Shown here one piece after another: positions 25,415 to 32,005 of a stretch of 32,005 nt of DNA; the stretch's first letter is position 1, and each line of letters begins with the position of its first letter. The notes under the pieces were generated by a model that had not been told where the DNA came from, did no database searches, and saw nothing but the letters and a program-made list of their open reading frames with translations. The DNA comes from a candidate division KSB1 bacterium (lineage in GTDB: Bacteria; Zhuqueibacterota; JdFR-76; DREG01): contig JADFJB010000050.1 of NCBI GenBank assembly GCA_022566355.1, positions 1 to 32,005 on the forward strand. The letters are read 5' to 3'. Position numbers and translations under genes: made by a program.

Positions 25415-25846
25415 TTAAAATGGAAGATCGGAACTTTCATCGCCTCCGGATTCTTGATCTGGTTCTGGTTCTACGGGAAAATTATCTGCAGCAGCAGGAG
25501 CGTCGTCATCTGATCGACGTCCTAACATTTGTAAATTCTGTGCTACAATTTCTGTTTGATAACGTTTAACACCATCCTTATCTTCCCATTGGCGTGTTTG
25601 AATTCGCCCTTCTATATAAACCTGACTTCCTTTTTTTAGGTATTCCCCTACGGTTTCTGCAAGTTTACGCCAGGTGACAACACGATGCCATTCCGTATGA
25701 TCAGTCCAGTTATTATCTTTATCAGGCCTTCTTTCGGTGGTTGCAACATTAAATGTCGCAACTGCATGACCATTTTGGGTATACTTGAGTTCAGGATCTC
25801 CACCTAGATTACCAATCAAAATAACTTTGTTAACGCCTCGTGACAT
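25415..25846 (-). CDS. ssb: Single-stranded DNA-binding protein
   Basis: This 143-residue protein has an N-terminal OB fold (about 5-108: [20 protein letters not shown]..., [40 protein letters not shown]). An acidic, flexible tail follows and ends in DLPF, the tip that recruits replication and repair partners. The ribosome site AAGGAGGGG directly before the ATG is the strongest in the window, fitting an abundant protein. It has its own terminator. Cytoplasmic homotetramer in known relatives. Confidence 0.97.
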   Translation of the reverse strand: MSRGVNKVILIGNLGGDPELKYTQNGHAVATFNVATTERRPDKDNNWTDHTEWHRVVTWRKLAETVGEYLKKGSQVYIEGRIQTRQWEDKDGVKRYQTEIVAQNLQMLGRRSDDDAPAAADNFPVEPEPDQESGGDESSDLPF

Positions 25847-25947
25847 GATTCCCCTCCTTAATGTTAGGGTTAAAAGTTTTAATTATTTTTTATTGTATGA
25901 AAAATATATTATACTGTCAAGAAAAATCTCATTATTGTAATATTTTC

Positions 25948-27390
25948 TCATCCTTTGATTACACCCATTGGCTTTAATTTAGCTACTTTCCTGGCAATAC
26001 CCGCACCATGAACCGCATCCACGACATCGGTGACATCTTTATAAGCCTCAGGAATTTCTTCAACCAATGTAGCCCTACTCGAAGCCATAGCTGTTACACC
26101 CATTTCTGCCAATTCTTTATAGATGTTCCTACCTTTTGCGCTTTTCATTGCTTTTTTTCGACTTAACCTTCTTCCGGCGCCGTGACAGGAAGAGCCAAAT
26201 GTTTCCAGCATAGATTTGGGTTCGCCGGCCAAAACGTAAGAATATCGCCCCATATCGCCGGGAATAATTACCGGTTGGCCAATTTGTTTGTATCTAAGAG
26301 GTATTTCGTCCATGCCCGCCGGAAAGGCCCTGGTTGCTCCCTTGCGATGTACAATCACTTCTTTTTCAACCCCATCAATCGTGTGGTTCTCAACTTTAGC
26401 TATGTTGTGTGCGACTTCGTAAACCACAGGTAAAAATGCTTCTTTTGGAGATAATTTTAACGTAACCTCAAAAGATTCCCTGACCCATTGTGTAATAACC
26501 TGTCGATTTGCAAAAGCAAAATTGATAGCACAGTTCATGGCTTCATAATATTCCTGTGCTTCAGGAGACCGGAAGGGTGCACAACAGAGTTGCCGATCCG
26601 GAAGATCGATTCCATATTTTTGAGCAGCGACTAACATCTTGCGGATATAATCATCACAAACTTGATAGCCAAATCCACGCGAACCGGTATGTATAATGAC
26701 TGCAACCTGGTCCAATTCCAATCCCATTGTACTTGCCGCTACTTCATCGTAGATTTCAGCCACATAGTCGATTTCCACGAAATGATTTCCGGAGCCAATG
26801 GTGCCAAGCTGGGGCAATCCCCTTCGTATCGCATTATCACTAATTCGTTCCGGATTGGCATTTTCAATCTGGCCGTTTTCTTCGATATATTCGATATCAT
26901 CTTCCATACCATAACCATTCTGCACAGCCCATTTAGCGCCTTTTAGCAAGACTTTATTGAGCTCCTTCGCAGAAAGCCGTAGTGGTCCTTTAGCGCCGAC
27001 CCCGGAAGGAATCCGTGAAAATAGTGCAGCCACGAGGTCTTTCATTTTCGGTAGTACTTCTTTTTTGTGAAGCTCAGAACCTAACAGGCGGACACCGCAA
27101 TTGATGTCATAACCGACCCCGCCCGGGGAAATCACACCATCGTCCAAATCGAAAGCTGCGACGCCGCCAATCGGAAAACCATAACCCCAGTGAATATCCG
27201 GCATTGCCATGGAGTATTTTAAAATACCTGGCAGATGCGCAACGTTCATCACTTGCTGAAGACTTTTATCGCCGCGAATATCCTCCATCATAGATTTTGA
27301 AGCATACACCCTGCCGGGAACGTTCATTCCGCCTTGTTTGGGAATTTCCCAGAGAAAATCAGAGATTTTGGTTATTTCGATTTCAGGCAT
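25948..27390 (-). CDS. rtcB: RNA-splicing ligase RtcB
   Basis: The full-length 480-residue protein joins RNA 2',3'-cyclic phosphate or 3'-phosphate ends to 5'-hydroxyl ends using GTP and Mn2+. The metal ligands Asp95, Cys98 (GYDINCGVR), His203 (GSGNHF), His234 (IIHTGSRG) and His328, and the guanylylated His403 (CHGAGRRLSR), fall within one residue of their positions in the archaeal Pyrococcus enzyme. The archaeal-length protein differs from the shorter E. coli RtcB. No archease, RtcA or RtcR neighbour is visible. ATG start at 27390. In bacteria it serves tRNA or rRNA repair. Confidence 0.97.
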   Translation of the reverse strand: MPEIEITKISDFLWEIPKQGGMNVPGRVYASKSMMEDIRGDKSLQQVMNVAHLPGILKYSMAMPDIHWGYGFPIGGVAAFDLDDGVISPGGVGYDINCGVRLLGSELHKKEVLPKMKDLVAALFSRIPSGVGAKGPLRLSAKELNKVLLKGAKWAVQNGYGMEDDIEYIEENGQIENANPERISDNAIRRGLPQLGTIGSGNHFVEIDYVAEIYDEVAASTMGLELDQVAVIIHTGSRGFGYQVCDDYIRKMLVAAQKYGIDLPDRQLCCAPFRSPEAQEYYEAMNCAINFAFANRQVITQWVRESFEVTLKLSPKEAFLPVVYEVAHNIAKVENHTIDGVEKEVIVHRKGATRAFPAGMDEIPLRYKQIGQPVIIPGDMGRYSYVLAGEPKSMLETFGSSCHGAGRRLSRKKAMKSAKGRNIYKELAEMGVTAMASSRATLVEEIPEAYKDVTDVVDAVHGAGIARKVAKLKPMGVIKG

Positions 27391-27457
27391 GATATTAATT
27401 TATTATATTCAAACAAACTCGCCATCTTTTTCTAATAATAATACGTGAATAAAAATG

Positions 27458-27580
27458 CTAATTTTTTTTCTTTAAATAGTAAGCGTTTTTATTTGCTTTT
27501 TCGATCCAGGCTTCAAATTCATTTGGTTTTGCCTGGGTAGTAAATCCATGAGGCCTCCATTTATCTCCTGAACTATTTGT
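27458..27580 (-). pseudogene. Remnant of a lost gene, C-terminal 40 codons
   Basis: In the 219-base gap between the surface-protein gene and rtcB, one minus-strand frame reads T-N-S-S-G-D-K-W-R-P-H-G-F-T-T-Q-A-K-P, continuing NEFEAWIEKANKNAYYLKKKN and a TAG stop. It is bounded upstream by an in-frame TAA (27581-27583) and has no start codon. The composition (Trp, Pro, Gly, Phe and a charged amphipathic end) is protein-like, unlike random AT-rich DNA. I do not recognise the parent family. Confidence 0.3.
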
Positions 27581-27609
27581 TTAATGTTTCGAATCAATAT
27601 TCTAAAATA

Positions 27610-28797
27610 TTATTCTACTAGGACCATCTTCTTATTTTGAATAAATCGCCCAGAAATCATCTGATAAATATACATTCCTGTGGCAACTTTGCTATTATAA
27701 GAATTTCTGCCATCCCAAATAATAGTATGATAACCCGCCTTGGTTTGCTGGTTATTAACAAGTGTTATTATTTCTTCTCCGAGTAAATTATAAATTCTAA
27801 TCGTTACTTTGCTATCAAAAGGCAATCCATAGCTTATAGCAGTAATTGGATTAAACGGATTTGGGAAATTCTGATATAATTCGTAGCTCTCTGGGACAAA
27901 GTCGATACTATCAAACTGGTTATCGATGTATTCTTGCTTTCCAACAACCAGTTTTAACTTTTTCGGATATTCTTTTCCGTAACTGGCAAATGTATACTCC
28001 TGTGTGCTACGCAAATTTAAAGAACTTTTTACTGCATCATCCACAAGCCATATTTCATAATCTTCAGGCACGCTTTCCAAAACTGCAAAATTTAACGTAA
28101 CTTTATCCTTTATATTGCTTTTAACCTCGAACTCCCAAATGTCGCCTTCCAAGGGCTCAGGTCGGGCATCCGTCGCATAGATTGGGCTGACTTTGCCCCA
28201 CTCAGGGTGGGGAAAATAAACGGATACGTATTCGCCAATCACCGGTGCTTCAGGTCGGTCATGCTGATCCCAGCCCTCTGAGGCTCCGGAAACCACAGAC
28301 GCAAAGTTGTACGTGTCCAGGGCTTCCTGGCATTGTGCCATAATCCGAATGGACCAAATCACATCTTCATTATCTGTCCCAGTAGTTCCTTTTTGTGACT
28401 GGCTTGTCGGAGGAAACAGAAGTGGGTCAACGATCAGTCGATCCGAATTTTCACTATACACCGCATAACCGTCAAATGGATTTAGGCTGCCTGTGAAAGT
28501 TGAGAATTGAGAACCGTTAAAAAAGCGAATATCCAGGTTGGTTCCGCTCTCCATCCTCACATTCGAAAGAGGAATCGGGAAATTAAACGGATTGGCTATG
28601 AAATTCCAGCCCGCGTGCAAATTAATTGCAAATTCAGCGGAAGTGGTGTTCGACCTCCCCGAGCCAGTATCGATGATTTTTCCTGCATCTTTTACTATTA
28701 GCCAGAATGACTTACCCGGAGTCATTCCTGAAGTGCTGGGAAATTCTGCATAGGACTGATCTGCTTTCAATTCCAAAATCATCTGTAATGGTAGCAA
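27610..28797 (-). CDS. C-terminal part of a broken secreted surface protein with FlgD-like/Por-type sorting domain
   Basis: The open frame has about 395 codons. From about residue 15 it reads SYAEFPSTSGMTPGKSFWLIVKD..., a module I associate with large secreted proteins of KSB1/Calditrichota-type genomes. Residues 310-395 are a typical sorting domain (YELYQNFPNPFNP...IRIYNLLGEEI...IIWDGRN...GMYIYQM). There is no signal peptide, and the nominal start is a TTG inside the upstream frame, without a ribosome site. The missing N-terminus is supplied by the overlapping frame at 28712-29107. The usual segment between the two modules (an Ig-like remainder and a 'RLISVPL..' stretch) is absent, so a deletion plus frameshift is inferred near 28770. 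Confidence 0.7.
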   Translation of the reverse strand: MLPLQMILELKADQSYAEFPSTSGMTPGKSFWLIVKDAGKIIDTGSGRSNTTSAEFAINLHAGWNFIANPFNFPIPLSNVRMESGTNLDIRFFNGSQFSTFTGSLNPFDGYAVYSENSDRLIVDPLLFPPTSQSQKGTTGTDNEDVIWSIRIMAQCQEALDTYNFASVVSGASEGWDQHDRPEAPVIGEYVSVYFPHPEWGKVSPIYATDARPEPLEGDIWEFEVKSNIKDKVTLNFAVLESVPEDYEIWLVDDAVKSSLNLRSTQEYTFASYGKEYPKKLKLVVGKQEYIDNQFDSIDFVPESYELYQNFPNPFNPITAISYGLPFDSKVTIRIYNLLGEEIITLVNNQQTKAGYHTIIWDGRNSYNSKVATGMYIYQMISGRFIQNKKMVLVE

Positions 28798-29107
28798 TAA
28801 TTGTGATGGCTTCGTTTGCGTTGACCAAAGTCTGGACCGTGTGAATAATCTCAGGTTCCTTATTTACCGAAACTACGACTGTAGCCGAGCCGCTCAATAG
28901 CGAAAATTGAGCGCTTCTCGCAGCTTCGCCGATGGGAGAGGCCTGGCCCCCCGCCGTCGCAGTAAGAGAAAAATTTTGAGATTGCGCCGTGCCGCCCAGG
29001 TTGCTTTGGGTGGAAGACTCAACGCTGGTTTGTGCGAATATTGGAGCGCTGCATATAAAGATACACAAGCTCAAAAACATCATTTTTATAAATTTTAACT
29101 GACACAT
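28712..29107 (-). CDS. N-terminal part of the broken secreted surface protein
   Basis: The frame starts with a signal peptide (MCQLKFIKMMFLSLCIFICSAPIFA-Q) and continues through a Gly/Ser/Thr-rich segment (TATAGGQASPIGEAARSAQF) to an Ig-like start, ITIIATITDDFGIE. There it leaves the frame of its downstream partner and ends after about 20 unrelated codons. The ATG at 29107 is chosen because AAAGGA lies eight bases before it; an earlier ATG at 29128 adds seven residues. With 27610-28797 it appears to be one gene whose middle has been lost. A real decay product or an assembly error are both possible. Confidence 0.65.
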   Translation of the reverse strand: MCQLKFIKMMFLSLCIFICSAPIFAQTSVESSTQSNLGGTAQSQNFSLTATAGGQASPIGEAARSAQFSLLSGSATVVVSVNKEPEIIHTVQTLVNANEAITIIATITDDFGIESRSVLCRISQHFRNDSG

Positions 29108-29183
29108 TTGAAGGTTCCTTTTAGTCATAATCCTGGAAAATTCTATTGGCCTTTACTTGCAAGTTTGAACCAGTAAGGCAAAA

Positions 29184-29690
29184 TTATTTATTTAGATCCT
29201 CCAAAGCTTGAATTCTCTTCTGCATTTCTGCAATCGTCTTCTGCTGTTCCTGTACAACTTTGGTCAGTACGGCAACAATATCCATGGGGCTAACCCCTTT
29301 GCGATCAGGAGTCGCCACGAGTGCCGGGACATCTTCGGCGACAAAGCCAATATGGAGGTCATTTTCATCCTCAGCCTTAAATTTGAATTTCACGGGTTTA
29401 AGGTCTTCCAGCGTTCCTACGGCTTCGGTAACTGAAAGGTCTTCAATGTTTTTTTTCAAATCTTTTGAAGAGACATCAACTATGGTTCCCGTAATGGTAC
29501 CGGTAGCCAGGATGTTACCGACGACATGAAGTTTCTCAGTGGGACCAGAACCTGTTCCGATGCCAACATTTCCTCCGGCATGAATCCGCATTCTCTCAAC
29601 ACCACCCTCAATAAAATGAATCGACGCTGGCATAAAAACAGTAGCGTAGTCTATATTAAAGATCATTTGTTGCGGACAGTCTCTGTACAC
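29184..29690 (-). CDS. C-terminal part of a frameshifted fibre-like protein: S74 intramolecular chaperone domain
   Basis: From about residue 30 the frame reads EGGVERMRIHAGGNVGIGTG, the continuation of the upstream repeats. It then has a peptidase-S74/endosialidase chaperone domain (about 75-150: SSKDLKKNIEDLSV...LKPVKFKFK...HIGFVAEDVPALV) and a C-terminal coiled coil. Such domains help trimeric fibres fold and then often cut themselves off. The nominal GTG start (29690) lies inside the preceding frame. Removing one T from the T3 run at 29658-29660 joins the frames as RLSATNDLNIDYATVFMP, so this is the third part of one gene spanning 29184-31475. Confidence 0.75.
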   Translation of the reverse strand: MYRDCPQQMIFNIDYATVFMPASIHFIEGGVERMRIHAGGNVGIGTGSGPTEKLHVVGNILATGTITGTIVDVSSKDLKKNIEDLSVTEAVGTLEDLKPVKFKFKAEDENDLHIGFVAEDVPALVATPDRKGVSPMDIVAVLTKVVQEQQKTIAEMQKRIQALEDLNK

Positions 29691-30831
29691 CAGCGGAGGT
29701 CATTTTGAAATTTCTATTGGCGAAATTTGCACTTTCTACGACAACTTCATCGTTGGCTTTAATGTGTCCAGTAACATGAAGCCTTTCAGTTGGCTCCATC
29801 GTCCCAATGCCGACGTTGCCGTCCTTTTCCGCGCTAACGAAAAAGTTAGGTGTTTTTTCTAATCCTTCGATGATCGTCCCACCCTCAAAGTCACCGTTGA
29901 AATTCACAATGAGCTCATCATTGAGGAAATGGACAAGGGCCCTTTGATCCGTTATGCTCCCAATATCCCGTCCATCGTTGGTTCCAATAATGAGATCTGC
30001 CCCCTGAATTCTCACGTCCCCCGCCACATCCAATGTAAAATCCGGGCTCGTCGTCCCAATGCCAACGTTTCCGGCTGTGTAGTTGATCGAGTTTTTGGCC
30101 CCACTATTCCACGGACTATCGGAGCCACCTGCACCCAGTGGGACACCGTTGACCAAAAATTCCGTGGCATTGACCGCGCCTGCTACATCAAGCTTGTAAG
30201 CGGGAGTGGTTATCCCAATTCCGACGTTGCCGTCACCGTCATCCAAAACATTCCTGATCTGGCCGTCTGTTTGCGTGGTAAACACTCTTAAGGTATTAGC
30301 CGCTGTTCTTTGAATGCCAAAACCAGAATGGATTGTAGCGCCCCCTAAGCCGGAGGTACCGCTGCCTTCATCGAAAGCAAACAAAAGAGCATTACCGGGA
30401 ATTGCCCCAGCGTCTACAACGCCAATAACTGCTTCTTGATTTGCCAAGGTGTTAGTCATCCTGATAAAACCGCTGCCATAACCTGATTTTTCAATATCCA
30501 ACTTGGATCCTGGACTCGTCGTACCGATGCCGACTTTGTTATTCGCACTATTCACGTACAAGGAACCGTTATCCACATTGAGGTTGCCGTTGATGTCGAC
30601 ATTGCCATTGTCCCCTATGAAGAATTTGGTATCCTTAGGAGCCGTGCCATTGGTCCTGAACTCAAATCCATTACTATTACCATCATACTGTATTGATGCG
30701 GTTTTCCCAGTCCCATTAGTAAAATATATTTTGGCATCAGGGTCCTGGATAAATCCAGAATCGAGGTGCAACAGAGCCATCGGACTTGTGGTCCCAATAC
30801 CCACGTTACCAGTGCTGTCCACGAAGACCAC
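29656..30831 (-). CDS. Middle part of the frameshifted fibre-like protein with GNVGIGTTSP repeats
   Basis: The frame has about 391 codons, built from repeated segments, each closing with NVGIGTTSP-like turns (VGNVGIGTTSP, NKVGIGTTSP, GNVGIGITTP, GNVGIGTTSP, GNVGIGTMEP) and L.V.G or LDVAG strands. This is the beta-helical fibre pattern that ends in an S74 chaperone. The frame opens further upstream as AAAGDLTDVVFVDSTG, so the listed GTG (30831) is not a true start. It joins the 30837-31475 frame by restoring one missing base near 30855 and the 29184-29690 frame by removing one T. GC content is visibly higher than in the genes to the left. Confidence 0.7.
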   Translation of the reverse strand: MVFVDSTGNVGIGTTSPMALLHLDSGFIQDPDAKIYFTNGTGKTASIQYDGNSNGFEFRTNGTAPKDTKFFIGDNGNVDINGNLNVDNGSLYVNSANNKVGIGTTSPGSKLDIEKSGYGSGFIRMTNTLANQEAVIGVVDAGAIPGNALLFAFDEGSGTSGLGGATIHSGFGIQRTAANTLRVFTTQTDGQIRNVLDDGDGNVGIGITTPAYKLDVAGAVNATEFLVNGVPLGAGGSDSPWNSGAKNSINYTAGNVGIGTTSPDFTLDVAGDVRIQGADLIIGTNDGRDIGSITDQRALVHFLNDELIVNFNGDFEGGTIIEGLEKTPNFFVSAEKDGNVGIGTMEPTERLHVTGHIKANDEVVVESANFANRNFKMTSAGVQRLSATNDL

Positions 30832-30836
30832 ATCTG

Positions 30837-31475
30837 TCAGATCTCCAGCTGCAGCGTTCCGTCCGGAAACTTAAATCCTCCCGAAGTAGACTCAAGGATA
30901 CCGGACACGCTTAGCTTTTCACCAGGCTCGGTCGTCCCAATGCCAACGTTGCCGGTGCTGTCCACAAAAACCACATCTGTCGGGTCTCCATCTTCAGCGT
31001 CAAGAGAATGGCCATCGGGAACTGGCCCAATAGACAACACTTCTCTCGCCACCTGCGCCGTATCCGCGTTCGCAGCAAAGATGGATGTATCTGCATTCGC
31101 AGTACGGATAGCAAATGCCACACTGGCAAAACGAAAGCGAGGAGTCATCTCGGGATCATTGTCCACTTTGATGCCCAGGTAACGCTCTCCGCTGGCGGTA
31201 AACAGATCATTCGGAAATGATGTAATGCTGCCCAAAAGTACGTTGAACACGCCGTTGGTTGCAGTTACAGTTTGGCTCTCTGTCCACAGTGGCGACACCG
31301 CTCCCGATTCTACCGCATAGACGGAAAAGGTAATGGAAAAAGTGCCGTTTGCCGGCGCCCCACCCTGATTCAATTTGCCCTGGTAGTTGATAAGCTGCGG
31401 CGCCTGGGCGAACAAAGAAGTTGCAGCCAGTACTAAAACCAGGCTTACAATTAAGGTAATTCTTTGCGTCTTCAT
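30837..31475 (-). CDS. N-terminal part of the frameshifted fibre-like secreted protein
   Basis: The frame starts with a signal peptide (MKTQRITLIVSLVLVLAATSLFA-Q) followed by APQLINYQGKLNQGG, the usual opening of secreted proteins with S74 chaperones. A beta-rich domain ('FSITFSVY..., LWTESQTV..., NGVFNVLLG..., ERYLGIKV') and a repeat with STGNVGIGTTEP follow. It stops at FPDGTLQLEI, where related proteins continue into a DLTDVV segment; that segment is present in the next frame. The ATG at 31475 is chosen because GAGGAGGAGGAAGAA precedes it. The longer frame from 31544 adds a 23-residue non-signal stretch and is unlikely. Confidence 0.75.
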   Translation of the reverse strand: MKTQRITLIVSLVLVLAATSLFAQAPQLINYQGKLNQGGAPANGTFSITFSVYAVESGAVSPLWTESQTVTATNGVFNVLLGSITSFPNDLFTASGERYLGIKVDNDPEMTPRFRFASVAFAIRTANADTSIFAANADTAQVAREVLSIGPVPDGHSLDAEDGDPTDVVFVDSTGNVGIGTTEPGEKLSVSGILESTSGGFKFPDGTLQLEI

Positions 31476-31576
31476 TTCTTCCTCCTCCTCAAGTTTTGAG
31501 GATTTTTGAATGTCTACACAATTGTAAATTTCCGTTAATATCAAACTGATAATGTTTTCAATTCATTCAAAAGTCT

Positions 31577-32005
31577 CTAGGGGATAGGTGGAATAGGCGG
31601 TGGCGATGGTAATTGGGTTGGGCCATTATCGCTTTTTTTACCTGCCAGAACCACTACAGCCACTATACCGGCTACAGCCCCTCCACCAGCGATCAATAAC
31701 CAATTTATACCGCCATCCATCTTCTTTTTCATCTCTATTCTAACTTCTTCTACCATGTCAACGTAGGCAGGTTTATCGTTAACGGGATCAGCTTTGTAAT
31801 TTGGAAACAGACGCAATAATTTTTCTATCGCTGCTTTTGCTTCATCCTCTAAACTTTTGGCTTCATAAGCCTTGGCTAAAAATGAGTGTGCGGTGACCAA
31901 TTGTTCATTTGGCAAACCGCTCTTGTCCAAACATTTATTCAACATGGTAATCACTTCATCACACTTGTTTTCTGTGTATTTTTTTTTTGTTTCTTCTATT
32001 TCTTT
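31577..32005 (-). CDS. C-terminal part of a TPR-like membrane-anchored protein (cut by the window edge)
   Basis: The frame is open without a stop to the right edge (the first visible codons read K-E-I-E-E-T-K-K-K-Y), so the protein starts outside the window. Helical TPR-like sequence (EQLVTAHSFLAKAYEAKSLE, then EAKAAIEKLLRLFPNYKADP) is followed by a basic stretch, one membrane segment (INWLLIAGGGAVAGIVAVVVLAG) and a proline-rich tail. It may be an envelope adaptor for the neighbouring secreted proteins, 32 bases or more upstream of them. The start at 31954 (GTG) sometimes given is internal. No function can be named. Confidence 0.6.
   Translation of the reverse strand, partial: KEIEETKKKYTENKCDEVITMLNKCLDKSGLPNEQLVTAHSFLAKAYEAKSLEDEAKAAIEKLLRLFPNYKADPVNDKPAYVDMVEEVRIEMKKKMDGGINWLLIAGGGAVAGIVAVVVLAGKKSDNGPTQLPSPPPIPPIP

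Noticed and set aside
30766-31182. 138-residue plus-strand frame over the fibre-like gene
   Set aside because: It is antisense to repeated NVGIGTT coding sequence and only reflects the repetitive, GC-richer composition.
1-32005. CRISPR array, tRNA, rRNA, integrase or transposase
   Set aside because: No regularly spaced direct repeats, no cloverleaf sequences and no recombinase motifs were seen on either strand.

Overview
The window is AT-rich overall and looks like a chromosome segment of an uncultured member of the FCB group (Calditrichota, candidate phylum KSB1 or Ignavibacteria-like). This rests on the secreted proteins, two of which carry a C-terminal FlgD-like/Por-type sorting domain (FPNP...NLLG...WDGR...G.Y), and on the mix of GAF/PAS kinases, partner-switching proteins and a GYF-MinD ATPase. 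It is an inference from protein style; there is no rRNA marker. No tRNA, rRNA, CRISPR array or insertion sequence was found.

Layout. (1) 1-1255: a lipoprotein gene on the + strand flanked by two degenerate inverted-repeat elements. (2) 1256-14712: about 13 kb of co-oriented minus-strand genes for signalling and envelope assembly. In transcription order these are a stand-alone receiver, an intergenic region with strong RNA-folding potential, STAS protein, anti-sigma-type kinase, GAF-SpoIIE phosphatase, receiver, HDOD protein, GAF-PAS histidine kinase, a pseudopilin, a PilM-PilN/GspL-like protein, a PilO/GspM-like protein, a PilP/GspC-like protein, a PAS 'kinase' that has lost its phospho-histidine, a receiver, a histidine kinase, and a receiver/zinc-ribbon/GGDEF-like protein that has lost its phospho-aspartate. 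(3) 14869-16782: a secreted M6-type metalloprotease, divergent from a coiled-coil/RCK_C protein. (4) 17742-22728: UDP-sugar pyrophosphorylase, Lon and Hsp20 in one tight unit, then a DksA/TraR-type zinc-finger protein closed by a clear intrinsic terminator. (5) 22832-27390: GYF-MinD ATPase, uridine kinase, cytidine deaminase, SSB and RtcB. (6) 27458-32005: surface or secreted proteins with locally higher GC. Here one gene is split into three frames and another into two, and the last gene runs off the right edge.

How it may work together. The central block combines a complete phosphatase/kinase/STAS partner switch, three receivers with intact Asp, one receiver with Glu, two complete histidine kinases and one pseudokinase with the inner-membrane alignment subcomplex and one pseudopilin of a type II secretion/type IV pilus machine. 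The ATPases, platform protein and secretin of that machine are not in the window. The most interesting hypothesis is that this is a dedicated control system for the pilus or secretion machine, in which two members of the phosphorelay have become non-catalytic scaffolds. The second point of interest is the localised gene breakage in the surface-protein region, which contrasts with intact housekeeping genes next door.
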